Part shown: positions 8,591-17,100 of the stretch, piece by piece
Layout: the number at the start of each line of letters is the position of its first letter
Numbering within the stretch: position 1 is the first letter of the stretch
Assembly (NCBI GenBank): GCA_029559475.1
Contig: JAKQBN010000078.1
Location: forward strand, 21,073-85,072
Length of the DNA stretch: 64,000 nucleotides
Reading direction: 5' to 3'
Origin: a bacterium
GTDB lineage: Bacteria > UBA4055
Translations under genes and position numbers: made by a program
Notes under the pieces: model-generated
Told to the model about the DNA's origin: nothing
The model's input: the letters and a program-made list of their open reading frames with translations, nothing else
Databases searched by the model: none

Positions 8591-8926
8591 CTATCCTATA
8601 TCCAGCTCATCGCAGATATCCGCGATATTCTCGAACTCGTTCTGCAGATCTTCGAGGATCTCGACAGCCTCTTCAACAAGAGTTCTCTGGACTTTCAGCT
8701 CCTCTATCTCTTTGTTTATACCCGCCTCATCCCCTTCTCCGTCATCAAGATCGTCCTGAAGCTCCTCGATCCTTTCATCTATTTCTTCTAGCTCCTCATC
8801 GCAGTCGAAGTTCATATCTTCGAAAGTCTCGAACAGTTCATTGATCTTATTTATCGAATCTGAAAGATCTGTTTTCGCTTTCTTAACATCCTGAAGAATA
8901 CTCTTTAATTTTTCATAGTCGTTCAT
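8591..8926 (-). CDS. Small acidic coiled-coil protein
   Basis: The 111-residue protein is dominated by Glu and Asp with regularly spaced Leu and Ile, for example DERIEELQDDLDDGEG and IEELKVQRTLVEEAV. This is typical of an antiparallel coiled coil. It has no membrane segment or signal peptide. GGAGGT precedes the ATG at a good distance. It lies 3 bases before the L,D-transpeptidase gene, so the two are almost certainly cotranscribed. A structural or chaperone-like partner is possible. No family is recognised. Confidence 0.7.
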   Translation of the reverse strand: MNDYEKLKSILQDVKKAKTDLSDSINKINELFETFEDMNFDCDEELEEIDERIEELQDDLDDGEGDEAGINKEIEELKVQRTLVEEAVEILEDLQNEFENIADICDELDIG

Positions 8927-8987
8927 GATGACCTCCGGTATTTTATATAAATATAAGAATAATCTGAGCTAAAAGAACAAATTAATT

Positions 8988-10241
8988 TTAAAAATCTGCT
9001 GATGCTATATTATACATGATCTCAAGTCTCAGTCTGTCGGGATCTTCTTCAAAAATGTCTTCATCGGAATCATATAACTGCACAGCCTTTTTCCGGTCGT
9101 TCATTATAACGGCTGTCTTAAATTTCAGGATCCGCGCCTGCATATCTTTATTTTTTATTTTATCAAGAATATTAGACGCCTCTCTAAAAAATCCGTGATC
9201 GAAAAGAACTTCGCACGTTCTTAATATTTCATCATCGGAAAGATTTATGTTCGGATTCTGATAATACTGCGGCCTGAATATCGCTTCCTGCCTTATCTTT
9301 ACGGTTGATTTCCATTCGTTCCTGAACTTTTTCAGAATGTATCCGTCATGGATCTTTGATGCATAAGCCTCAATTTCGCCTGCATCCTGAACTGACCCTG
9401 TAATATAAAGACACTGCGCTTCGTAAATGACCGCATCATACTGATATGCGTAAAATTCATTTCCCGGATCTGAGTTGATGTCTCTGAAGATCTGAAGAGC
9501 CTGCATGATCTTACCCGTATGATACAAATCTTTTGCATAAAGATATTTAAAATATTTGGAATTCGGAAACAGGTCACAGAGATTTTTCGAATATTTTACC
9601 GATGACCGGCGGTCTTTCAGGATCATGGCGTAATATTCAATAAGGAACAGATTAGCTTCGGTCTTTGTGATCCCGCCTTCAAAAGCTATCCCGTCAAGCT
9701 CCTTTAATCCCGATGTTATATTACCTGAATAACCGAGAACCGAATTTACCCAGAAACTGTTCTCGAAATACATAACGAGAGAAATATCGGACAATGCCGA
9801 TCCGAACGCGGAATCTTTCGTATTATACTTTTTCTGGATCTTTTCAAAAAGCTTTTTGGACTTTTTAATGTTCCTGAACATCGAATATGAGGGATCGGAT
9901 GACTGAATGTATGCCATGCTTCCATAGAGAACAGCTGTCAGAAGATCCTTTTCGTAAGCCGACAGATCTTTTATTTTTCCATCTTCTATGTCATCGATAA
10001 GCTTTTCAGCTTCACATTCAAGATCGTTTTTATTGACATTTTTCTGCAGCCTTAATTCATAAATATCCTTGTAAAGAGAACTGACTCGATCCCAACCCTT
10101 CTCTTTTACGGTCTTTTCGGCAGACAGTATTTTTCCCTGATACATTTCCTTAATAAAACTTTCGTAATATGAAAAAAAATCCGCAGAGAAATTGTCTGCG
10201 GAAATAATTAACAACGATAGTATTATAGTTCTGAAATTCAT
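8988..10241 (-). CDS. Secreted helical-repeat (TPR-like) protein
   Basis: The 417-residue protein starts with a signal peptide (MNFRTIILSLLIISADNFSA) and continues as alpha-helical repeats of TPR type, for example YFKYLYAKDLYHTGKIMQAL, FFREASNILDKIKNKDMQ and KFKTAVIMNDRKKAVQLY. The motifs are degenerate, so the number of repeats is uncertain. It begins 12 bases after the purF stop and is probably cotranscribed with flavodoxin and purF. A scaffold role in the periplasm is a reasonable guess. No enzyme motif is visible. Confidence 0.7.
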   Translation of the reverse strand: MNFRTIILSLLIISADNFSADFFSYYESFIKEMYQGKILSAEKTVKEKGWDRVSSLYKDIYELRLQKNVNKNDLECEAEKLIDDIEDGKIKDLSAYEKDLLTAVLYGSMAYIQSSDPSYSMFRNIKKSKKLFEKIQKKYNTKDSAFGSALSDISLVMYFENSFWVNSVLGYSGNITSGLKELDGIAFEGGITKTEANLFLIEYYAMILKDRRSSVKYSKNLCDLFPNSKYFKYLYAKDLYHTGKIMQALQIFRDINSDPGNEFYAYQYDAVIYEAQCLYITGSVQDAGEIEAYASKIHDGYILKKFRNEWKSTVKIRQEAIFRPQYYQNPNINLSDDEILRTCEVLFDHGFFREASNILDKIKNKDMQARILKFKTAVIMNDRKKAVQLYDSDEDIFEEDPDRLRLEIMYNIASADF

Positions 10242-10253
10242 CAGCGCCTTTTG

Positions 10254-11642
10254 CTAAAAGCTTACATCAACAAGCTCGATCGGATAATCTCCGTCAAAAC
10301 AAGCAAAACAGAAATTATCATCAGTATTGTTCACGCATCTTGAAAGATCTTCCTGCTTCAGATATTTAAGAGAGTTCACTCTCAAGAATTCAGGCATATC
10401 TTCGAACTCCATCCTGTTGGCCATAAGCTCTTCTTTCGTATTAGTGTCGAGCCCGTAGAAGCATGGGAATTTTACCGGCGGAGATGCGATCCTTAAATGT
10501 ATCTCAGCCACACCGGCTTTCCAGAGCATTCCGGCTATCTTTCTCATCGTAGTGCCGCGTACGATAGAATCATCGACAAGAACTATCCTTTTGCCTTTCA
10601 AAGTAGATATGACCGGATTGAATTTCTGTTTGACGCTTTCATCCCGACCTCTCTGATCGGGCTTAATGAAAGTTCTTCCCACATAATGATTCCTGATAAG
10701 CGACATCTCGAACGGAATGTTCCTTGCCTGAGCATAACCGAGAGCCTGAATATTCGATGAATCGGGTACAGCCACGACTACGTCCGCTTGGAGATCCTTA
10801 TCATAAGCTGCTAGAGCCTGACCCATCTTCTTTCTGGCTTCATAGACGCAGATACCGAACTGTTTACTGTCAGGCATCGAAAAATATACAGGTTCAAAAA
10901 CGCAGTGAGAATGACCCTTTCGCCCGTTCCTCATTTCCGGACAGCCGAACTTAAATCTTTCGACCTGATTATCTCCGAAAACATGAATTATCTCTCCGGG
11001 AGTGACTTCTTCGATGTTCTCGCATCTTAGAATATCAAGACCTTTTGATTCCGATGCGAAGGCATATCCCGTTTCGGTTTTACCGAAAGAGAAGGGCCTT
11101 ACCCCGTACGGATCGCGAAATCCCCAGATCTCATTTCTGCCGATCAGAACCGTAGAGAAAGCTCCCTTAAATTTCTGCATGACCATTTTTATGCATTCTA
11201 TAATGGGGATCCCCTTTACGATATGATGCCATACGATGAACCTTAACAGAAGTTCGCCGTCGTTCCCGCTGTTGAAATTGACTTTTTCCTTCTTGAGTTC
11301 ATTCGTCAAAGTAGCGTAATTTGTGATGTCGCCGTTGCTTGCGAGGGCGAATATCGTTCCTTCGAGAGTTTCGATAACGTGAGGCTGAGAATTATTCACG
11401 TCGCTCGTTCCCCTTGTAGGATATCTTACATGACCTACAGCGATCCTTCCGGGAAATTCCTTCAATACCGATTCGGTAAGGTTATCCTTAACCAGACCAA
11501 GACCCCTGATCTGCTTGATCTGCATTCCGTTGCTTACAGCGAGACCGCAGCTCTCCTGCCCCCTGTTCTGGATCGCGAAAAGACCCAGCATCGCATCAAA
11601 AGCCGCGTCATCTGAATTAAATATACCTACTACTCCGCACAT
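10254..11642 (-). CDS. purF: Amidophosphoribosyltransferase, iron-sulfur type
   Basis: PurF makes 5-phosphoribosylamine from PRPP and glutamine, the first step of purine synthesis. The 462-residue protein begins MCGVVGIF, so Cys2 becomes the N-terminal nucleophile of the glutaminase domain, with RGQESCGLA and HVRYPTRGTS following. The C-terminal half has the PRPP loop VLVDDSIVRGTTM and VVAVPDSSN. Cysteines at HCVFEPVYF, PCFYGLDT and FCFACF match the positions of the 4Fe-4S ligands of the Bacillus subtilis enzyme. The propeptide of that enzyme is absent here. The start lies 1 base from the flavodoxin stop, so the two are one transcript. Confidence 0.97.
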   Translation of the reverse strand: MCGVVGIFNSDDAAFDAMLGLFAIQNRGQESCGLAVSNGMQIKQIRGLGLVKDNLTESVLKEFPGRIAVGHVRYPTRGTSDVNNSQPHVIETLEGTIFALASNGDITNYATLTNELKKEKVNFNSGNDGELLLRFIVWHHIVKGIPIIECIKMVMQKFKGAFSTVLIGRNEIWGFRDPYGVRPFSFGKTETGYAFASESKGLDILRCENIEEVTPGEIIHVFGDNQVERFKFGCPEMRNGRKGHSHCVFEPVYFSMPDSKQFGICVYEARKKMGQALAAYDKDLQADVVVAVPDSSNIQALGYAQARNIPFEMSLIRNHYVGRTFIKPDQRGRDESVKQKFNPVISTLKGKRIVLVDDSIVRGTTMRKIAGMLWKAGVAEIHLRIASPPVKFPCFYGLDTNTKEELMANRMEFEDMPEFLRVNSLKYLKQEDLSRCVNNTDDNFCFACFDGDYPIELVDVSF

Positions 11643-11643
11643 T

Positions 11644-12126
11644 TTATTTACCTATAATTAATTTTGCCCATTCTTTAGCCATCTCGATATCCTGTTCCTT
11701 CTGATTCCTGATCGGATCTTTGAATTCGATCTTACCTACCATCTCATTTCCTGAAACAGCCTCTTCGAATTTTTCAAAGAATTTTCCGGGACCGCCTCCG
11801 TGACAGCAGAAAAGAGCGACTTTTTTATTGACAGGCTTATGATCTCTAAAAAAAGTTCTCAATGCCGGAGCGTATGTCCACGCCCATACAGGAGTGCCTA
11901 TGAAAAGCAGATCGTAATTTTCAGGTTTTACATTAAAAGTCAAAAGCTCAGGTTCCGCTTTTGTCATAGCTTCTTTTCCGCCAGTAAAGTATTTCAGAAA
12001 ATTATTACGCGTTATCTCTTTAACTGGTTTAAGTTCAAGAACATCGGCTCCGATCTCCCCTGCTATTGCTTCAGCTATAAGTTTCGTGTTACCGTCAAAT
12101 GAATAAAAAACCACCAGCGTTTTCAT
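11644..12126 (-). CDS. Flavodoxin
   Basis: The 160-residue protein has the flavodoxin fold: LVVFYSFDGNTKLIAEAIA with the FMN phosphate-binding loop near residues 8-14, LLFIGTPVWAWTYAP with aromatic residues positioned to stack on FMN, and the late KKVALFCCHGGGPGKFFE strand and turn. This pattern is typical of the flavodoxin-4-like group that also includes small NADPH-dependent reductases. A GGAGGA site precedes the ATG. It is followed by purF after 1 base. The electron-transfer partner is unknown. Confidence 0.88.
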   Translation of the reverse strand: MKTLVVFYSFDGNTKLIAEAIAGEIGADVLELKPVKEITRNNFLKYFTGGKEAMTKAEPELLTFNVKPENYDLLFIGTPVWAWTYAPALRTFFRDHKPVNKKVALFCCHGGGPGKFFEKFEEAVSGNEMVGKIEFKDPIRNQKEQDIEMAKEWAKLIIGK

Positions 12127-12216
12127 AAAATCCTCCTCAGGATCTTTTCACGTCGGAATATATAAAAACCAATAAACAATTGCTATAATAAAATTAATAC
12201 TTATTACATAATATAC

Positions 12217-12810
12217 CTATAATCTCATTGCAGAACCTGTCTTTGCAAGCTGATCAAGCATTAGTCCGAAAAGATAATAGAGCGATTCAAGAATATTTTC
12301 ATCTTTAATGATCTCCGAACTTACGAAAAGCAGCTCAGCTTTTCCGTCCGGGACTTTCTTCCCGAAAGGGTCGGTTTTATCAATAATGGAAAGATATATC
12401 TTTTTTTGAGCATTAATAAGATCTCTTATATTATCCGGAGCAAAGATCATCTGCGCCTTATTGATATCGTTGGCTTTTATAATAAAAGCATCATCGAATT
12501 CAGGATATCCTATCACAACGTCCTGAGCTCCAAAAACTTTGGCTATATTGCTGAAAAATCCTTTGCGGTGGATAGAGAACCTGAAATTATCAAGAGGTTT
12601 AAACTCAGCGCTTACTTTTGTAAAACAACTGTAGCTGATCGGTTTTGCAGCGGCATTTATTAACGTAAGTATCTCAAATTCGATCTGCCAATTGCCGAAA
12701 ACAGCTTTTACTCTGTCGCCTTTATTGAATTCGCCGGCAGAATAATCTCCTGCGATCTTGATTGCAAAATTTCTCCATGATTCAATATTTTTCTGACCTT
12801 CCACATCCAT
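12217..12810 (-). CDS. Conserved-looking cytosolic protein of unknown function
   Basis: The 197-residue protein has no signal peptide or membrane helix. It contains mixed alpha/beta sequence with strands such as VKAVFGNWQIEFEILTLI and FRFSIHRKGFF, followed by DVVIGYPEFDDAFIIKAND and MIFAPDNIRDLI. It looks like a compact sensor or adaptor domain with a helical C-terminus. GGTGGA precedes the ATG. It is separated from flavodoxin by 90 bases. I recognise no named family. Confidence 0.6.
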   Translation of the reverse strand: MDVEGQKNIESWRNFAIKIAGDYSAGEFNKGDRVKAVFGNWQIEFEILTLINAAAKPISYSCFTKVSAEFKPLDNFRFSIHRKGFFSNIAKVFGAQDVVIGYPEFDDAFIIKANDINKAQMIFAPDNIRDLINAQKKIYLSIIDKTDPFGKKVPDGKAELLFVSSEIIKDENILESLYYLFGLMLDQLAKTGSAMRL

Positions 12811-13284
12811 GATCCACCGCCGTGTTTTATTATGAATATAATGTATAATAAGAGAAATAAGATGTCAAATAATAACTTTGACAATACGGCAGTAATAAAT
12901 TAGATTTATAATGTATGGATATAAGGAAGAAATAAACGCCATGTTTCGTATATTTTCTTGAAATAGGCACAAATATTCCAGCTAAACGAAACGATTCGTA
13001 TAGCTTCCGCAAACAAGCGCAAACGTCGCGGCTATACGCCATGTGGCGTATAGCCGCACGTTGAAGGACATTGCAATTTGTATTCTAAAGAAAAGACCAT
13101 TGAGCCAAGTATCTTAGGTCGATTTAATGGGGTAGAAAATGAAAATAATATTCTTTGGAAAAGACCGGAAATGGGATTATCTTTCTGCAATAGGATTTAA
13201 ACACTTTGAAACAAGAGTAATTTAAGCATAAGAGGAAAAGTTGGTAACACTTTACAAATCAAACCGCACATTTAGGAGATCGAT
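12811..13284. other. Non-coding stretch at the left edge of the accessory block
   Basis: This 474-base gap has no convincing gene. It holds two similar segments about 99 bases apart, ACGCCATGTTTCGTATA from 12937 and ACGCCATGTGGCGTATA from 13036, which differ at two positions. The second forms part of the strong hairpin described separately. A 28-codon frame (13139-13225) lacks a ribosome-binding site and is unlikely to be a gene. An AGGAGAT site near the right end serves the gene at 13285. Confidence 0.6.
13022..13080 (+). repeat. Left hairpin/inverted-repeat element of the accessory block
   Basis: A 14-bp perfect stem (GCGGCTATACGCCA at 13028-13041, its complement at 13044-13057) has a 2-base loop, and AACGT/ACGTT extends the pairing past one bulge. 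It is followed by GTTGAAGGACATTGCAATTTG (13060-13080). The same tail occurs inverted at 23959-23979 with 19 of 21 bases identical. The imperfect palindrome with AAC...GTT ends resembles an integron attC site, but no integrase is seen. It may also be a palindromic repeat family of this genome. Confidence 0.65.
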
Positions 13285-14130
13285 ATGAAAAATTTTTTAA
13301 TCATTTTATTCTTCAGTATTTTATTCACTGCCACATATTCAAAGACCATTTACGGTGAATACACTTATTCTTACGGTGACGATGAAACATTGACAACGGC
13401 TAAGCAGAAATGTCAGACATTAGCTAAAAGAGATGCAGTGGAAAAGTTCGCTACATTCCTCAAAAGCGAGACTGTGTTAAGAAATTATCAGACCGAAAAT
13501 GACGAAATAATCGCCAACGCCGAAGCAATGGTGACGGATGTCAAGATCATAGAAGAGAAAATAGACAAACTGAATACGAACATTTATTATAAGATCAGCG
13601 CAGAGGTTGATGAGGAAAAAATACTCGGTGTTTATGAAGCAAAAGAAAAACTAAAGCTTGAAAAAATTGAAGCCGAACGCAAGGCGCAGGAAGAAAGGAT
13701 CGCGGCAGAAAGAAAAGCCGAAGCCGAGAGGATGGAAGCAGAGCGAGTAGCGCAGGAATTAAAACTCAAGGCGGATAAAGAAGCTCTTGAAGCAAAGCTT
13801 AAACACGAAAAAGAACTCGCCGCGATAGAGCAGGAAACTGAAAAAATAAAGCTTTCCCGTGAGATAAACGAAAAGGACAGAAGGTTCTGGAGAACTCAAA
13901 AATGGATAGCTCTCGGAGCTTTCGCAGGTTCAGCGGGGCTTGGGACATATTTCAATATGCAGGGATCATCAAACTACGACGATTATAAGAACGCAACTTC
14001 GACATCATCTGCCGACGATCTTTACGATAAGGCCGAAAGCAATTATTTATACAGGGATGTCACATTTTCTGTATCGATCGTACCACTCGGATATTTTTTC
14101 TACGCATGGTATAAAGAAAGCCAGTATTAA
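13285..14130 (+). CDS. Secreted protein with coiled coil and C-terminal membrane helices
   Basis: The 281-residue protein has a signal peptide (MKNFLIILFFSILFTATYS) and an N-terminal domain up to about residue 110 with AKQKCQTLAKRDAVEKFATFL and YYKISAEVDEEKILGVYE, resembling the LPP20/FlgT N-terminal type found in envelope proteins. A long charged coiled coil follows (about residues 110-200, many EAERKAQEE-like heptads). The C-terminus contains a hydrophobic segment near WIALGAFAGSAGLGTYF and another near VTFSVSIVPLGYFFYAWY. AGGAGAT precedes the ATG. It lies 20 bases before the giant lipoprotein gene and is probably cotranscribed. The family match is tentative. Confidence 0.72.
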   Translation: MKNFLIILFFSILFTATYSKTIYGEYTYSYGDDETLTTAKQKCQTLAKRDAVEKFATFLKSETVLRNYQTENDEIIANAEAMVTDVKIIEEKIDKLNTNIYYKISAEVDEEKILGVYEAKEKLKLEKIEAERKAQEERIAAERKAEAERMEAERVAQELKLKADKEALEAKLKHEKELAAIEQETEKIKLSREINEKDRRFWRTQKWIALGAFAGSAGLGTYFNMQGSSNYDDYKNATSTSSADDLYDKAESNYLYRDVTFSVSIVPLGYFFYAWYKESQY

Positions 14131-14150
14131 AAGGAAACAGGAGTTATAAA

Positions 14151-17100
14151 ATGAAAAGAACAATTTATTTAATATCAGCAGCAGCGGTCTTACTTATAAT
14201 CTGGACGTGCTCCGATCTTGAACATTCAAATCCGTTCGATTCCAGCTACGGCGATCCGGATCCGTTAAAAAAACTTGATCTCGTAATTGAAAAAATCGAC
14301 AGGATAAAACTAGTCTGGGATGATGATTATTACAGCAAGGACTCGAACTATACTTTTATAATTGACAGGAAGATAGGCGATACTGGTGCTTGGGAAGAAG
14401 AATATAAGATATTTAAAAGCAAATACACTTCATTTACAGACTCATCGGCCGGTATTGACAAACTGAATTTTTATAGGGTTAAAGTGGCTTATGACAAGAA
14501 TATTTCCGATCCGATCGAAACATCAATACTAAACCCGTTCAATCCGCCGTCAGGGATTACTCTGAACAGAAAAGATATAAAAACAATTCAGATCAGCTGG
14601 AATGACAATTCCAACGGAGAGGACGGTTTCAAAATTGACAGATATTCGAACGGCGCATGGGTGACAGGATTCAAAACACTTGGTCAGAACGCTGCGACAT
14701 GGACAGATTCCGCTGCCGTGCTTAATGATTCTTTAAGATACAGGATCTACGGTTTCAGGAAAACCTATAATTCTCAGCAGGCTTTAACGAACCTGATAGA
14801 CAATACATTACCCGCTCCGTCAAATTTAATAGTACAGCAGAATGATGTAAGCACTTTCGAACTTAACTGGACAGACAACAGCACTGGAGAACAGGGTTTT
14901 ATTGTCGAAAGAAGCATTGACGGCGGTTCTTATTCCGTATTAAGCACTTTACCCGCAAATACGACATCGTATATAGACACTTCAGTCAGCAAAGGAAAAA
15001 GTTTATCTGATGTATCTTACAGAGTTGTGTCTTATTTCGGTACATTCAAATCAGCTTATGCAGAGACTTCATCCGGAATAGAATTTCCCGCACCGGGTAC
15101 GCTGTCCTATGAAAAGCTTACTATTTCATCCATTAAGCTAAACTGGGCAGATAACAGTCTTTCTGAAGATGGTTTTAAAATTGAGAAAAAAGTAGGCGGT
15201 GGTTCATGGACTGCTTATGCTACTGTAACCAAAAATACAACAACATGGACAGATGCAGCTGCCCAGATAAATCAGACAGTTCAATATAGAATTTATGCTT
15301 ACAAAGGCATCAACACTTCTACTATTACCGAAAGTTCGGTCATTGATAATACTTTCCCCGCGCCAACGGGCATTACTTTCACAAAAGTTTCGATCAGCTC
15401 AATTAAAATTGACTGGCTCGATAATTCAACCGGAGAAGACGGTTTCAAAATTGACAGATCAGTCAACGGAACATGGACAAATTCTTATGCATCTGTAACT
15501 GGAAATATCAAAACTTATACTGATGCTAGCACACCTATAAATTCTACTGTTATTTACCGCGTTTACGCATATAAATCAACAAGCGTCTCTGCAACAATTT
15601 CGACATCTTCGATCGCGAACACTTTTCCGGCACCTTCAAATCCTTCGATAGTTCAGCTTGCTGTTAACTCTGTTAAAATAAGCTGGACAGATAACTCTAC
15701 AGGCGAAGACGGATTTAAAATTGACAGAAAAAATGTTTCGGGTACTTGGACAACAGCCTACGGCTCAGTAGGCTCGAACATAACCGAATGGACAGATACC
15801 GCAGCCGCTATATCCGACAGCCTTCAATACAGAGTTTACGGTTACAAAGGAACAGCATATTCAGCTTACGCTTATACGAGAGCATCCGACCTGACATTTC
15901 CGCCGCCTACAAATGTAACCTACACCAGACCGACAATAATTTCAATAAAATTGGACTGGGTTGACAACAGCACAGGCGAAACAGGATTTAAAATTGACCG
16001 ATCGGTTGATGGCGGCGCTTGGGTTATAGCTTACGGCACTGTAAGTTCAGATGTTGTTACTTGGACTGATGCCAATGCACCGATAAATAAAAATATACAG
16101 TACAGAATTTACGGTTATACAGCCACAGACGCATCCAGTTATGCCACTTCGGCAGTAATAGCAAATACATTTCCTGCGCCTGTTCTTAATGCTGTCACTC
16201 AGCAGACTGTAAGTTCATTTAAGCTTGACTGGTCTGATAATTCCACCGGAGAAGACGGCTTTAAAATAGAAAGAAAAATTGATGCCGAAGCTTATGTTCA
16301 AATAGCTTCAGTCGGCGCAAATATTTTAACTTATACGGATTCCTCAATTAACAAAAAAGGATATACAACTGTTTACTATAGGGTCAGAGCATTTAAAGGA
16401 ACCGATTATTCAACATACAGCGAAAAAACACAGACAATATCTTTTCCGGCTCCGTCAAACATAAATTATACAAAAACAAGCATAAGTTCAATAACAGTAA
16501 ACTGGTCTGATAATTCAAACGGCGAAGACGGTTTTAAGATTGATAAAAAAGTAGGATCTTCGGAATGGGTATTAACTTATGGAACAGCAGCCGCAAACGC
16601 AGTTTCATGGCTTGATTCAAATGCGGAGCCGAACACTTCTATTCAGTATAGAGTTTATGCTTACAAAGGAAGCAATGCATCAACAGCGAATTACAGCGCG
16701 ACAATTGACAACACATTTCCTGCTCCGCTTAATATTTCAACAGAAAAGCTGACAATATCTTCGATAAAAGTAAATTGGACTGACAATTCAACAGGTGAAA
16801 CCGGCTTCATAATTGACAGAAAAGTCGGAGTTGACGCATGGGCTGCTTATGATACAACGGCAACTAATGCAGTTACCTGGACTGACAATAGCGCAGTCAT
16901 AAACGCTAATCTTCAATACAGAGTAAAAGGATATAAAGGCAGCTTTTATTCTAACTATCTTGAATCTTCACAGATCAGCAATATTTTTCCTGCACCAACA
17001 AATCTGATCCTGACTCAAGTCAAAAAACTTCAAAAAGCCGTAACCATAAGGCTTGACTGGACGGATAATTCAACCGGCGAAGACGGATTTAAGATCTACA

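Noticed and set aside
12830-13042. A 70-residue minus-strand frame
   Set aside because: It runs into the hairpin element and has no ribosome-binding site; probably random.
13139-13225. A 28-codon frame (MKIIFFGKDRKWDY...) before the accessory genes
   Set aside because: No good ribosome-binding site and a stop directly upstream in frame. Kept only as a possible gene remnant.
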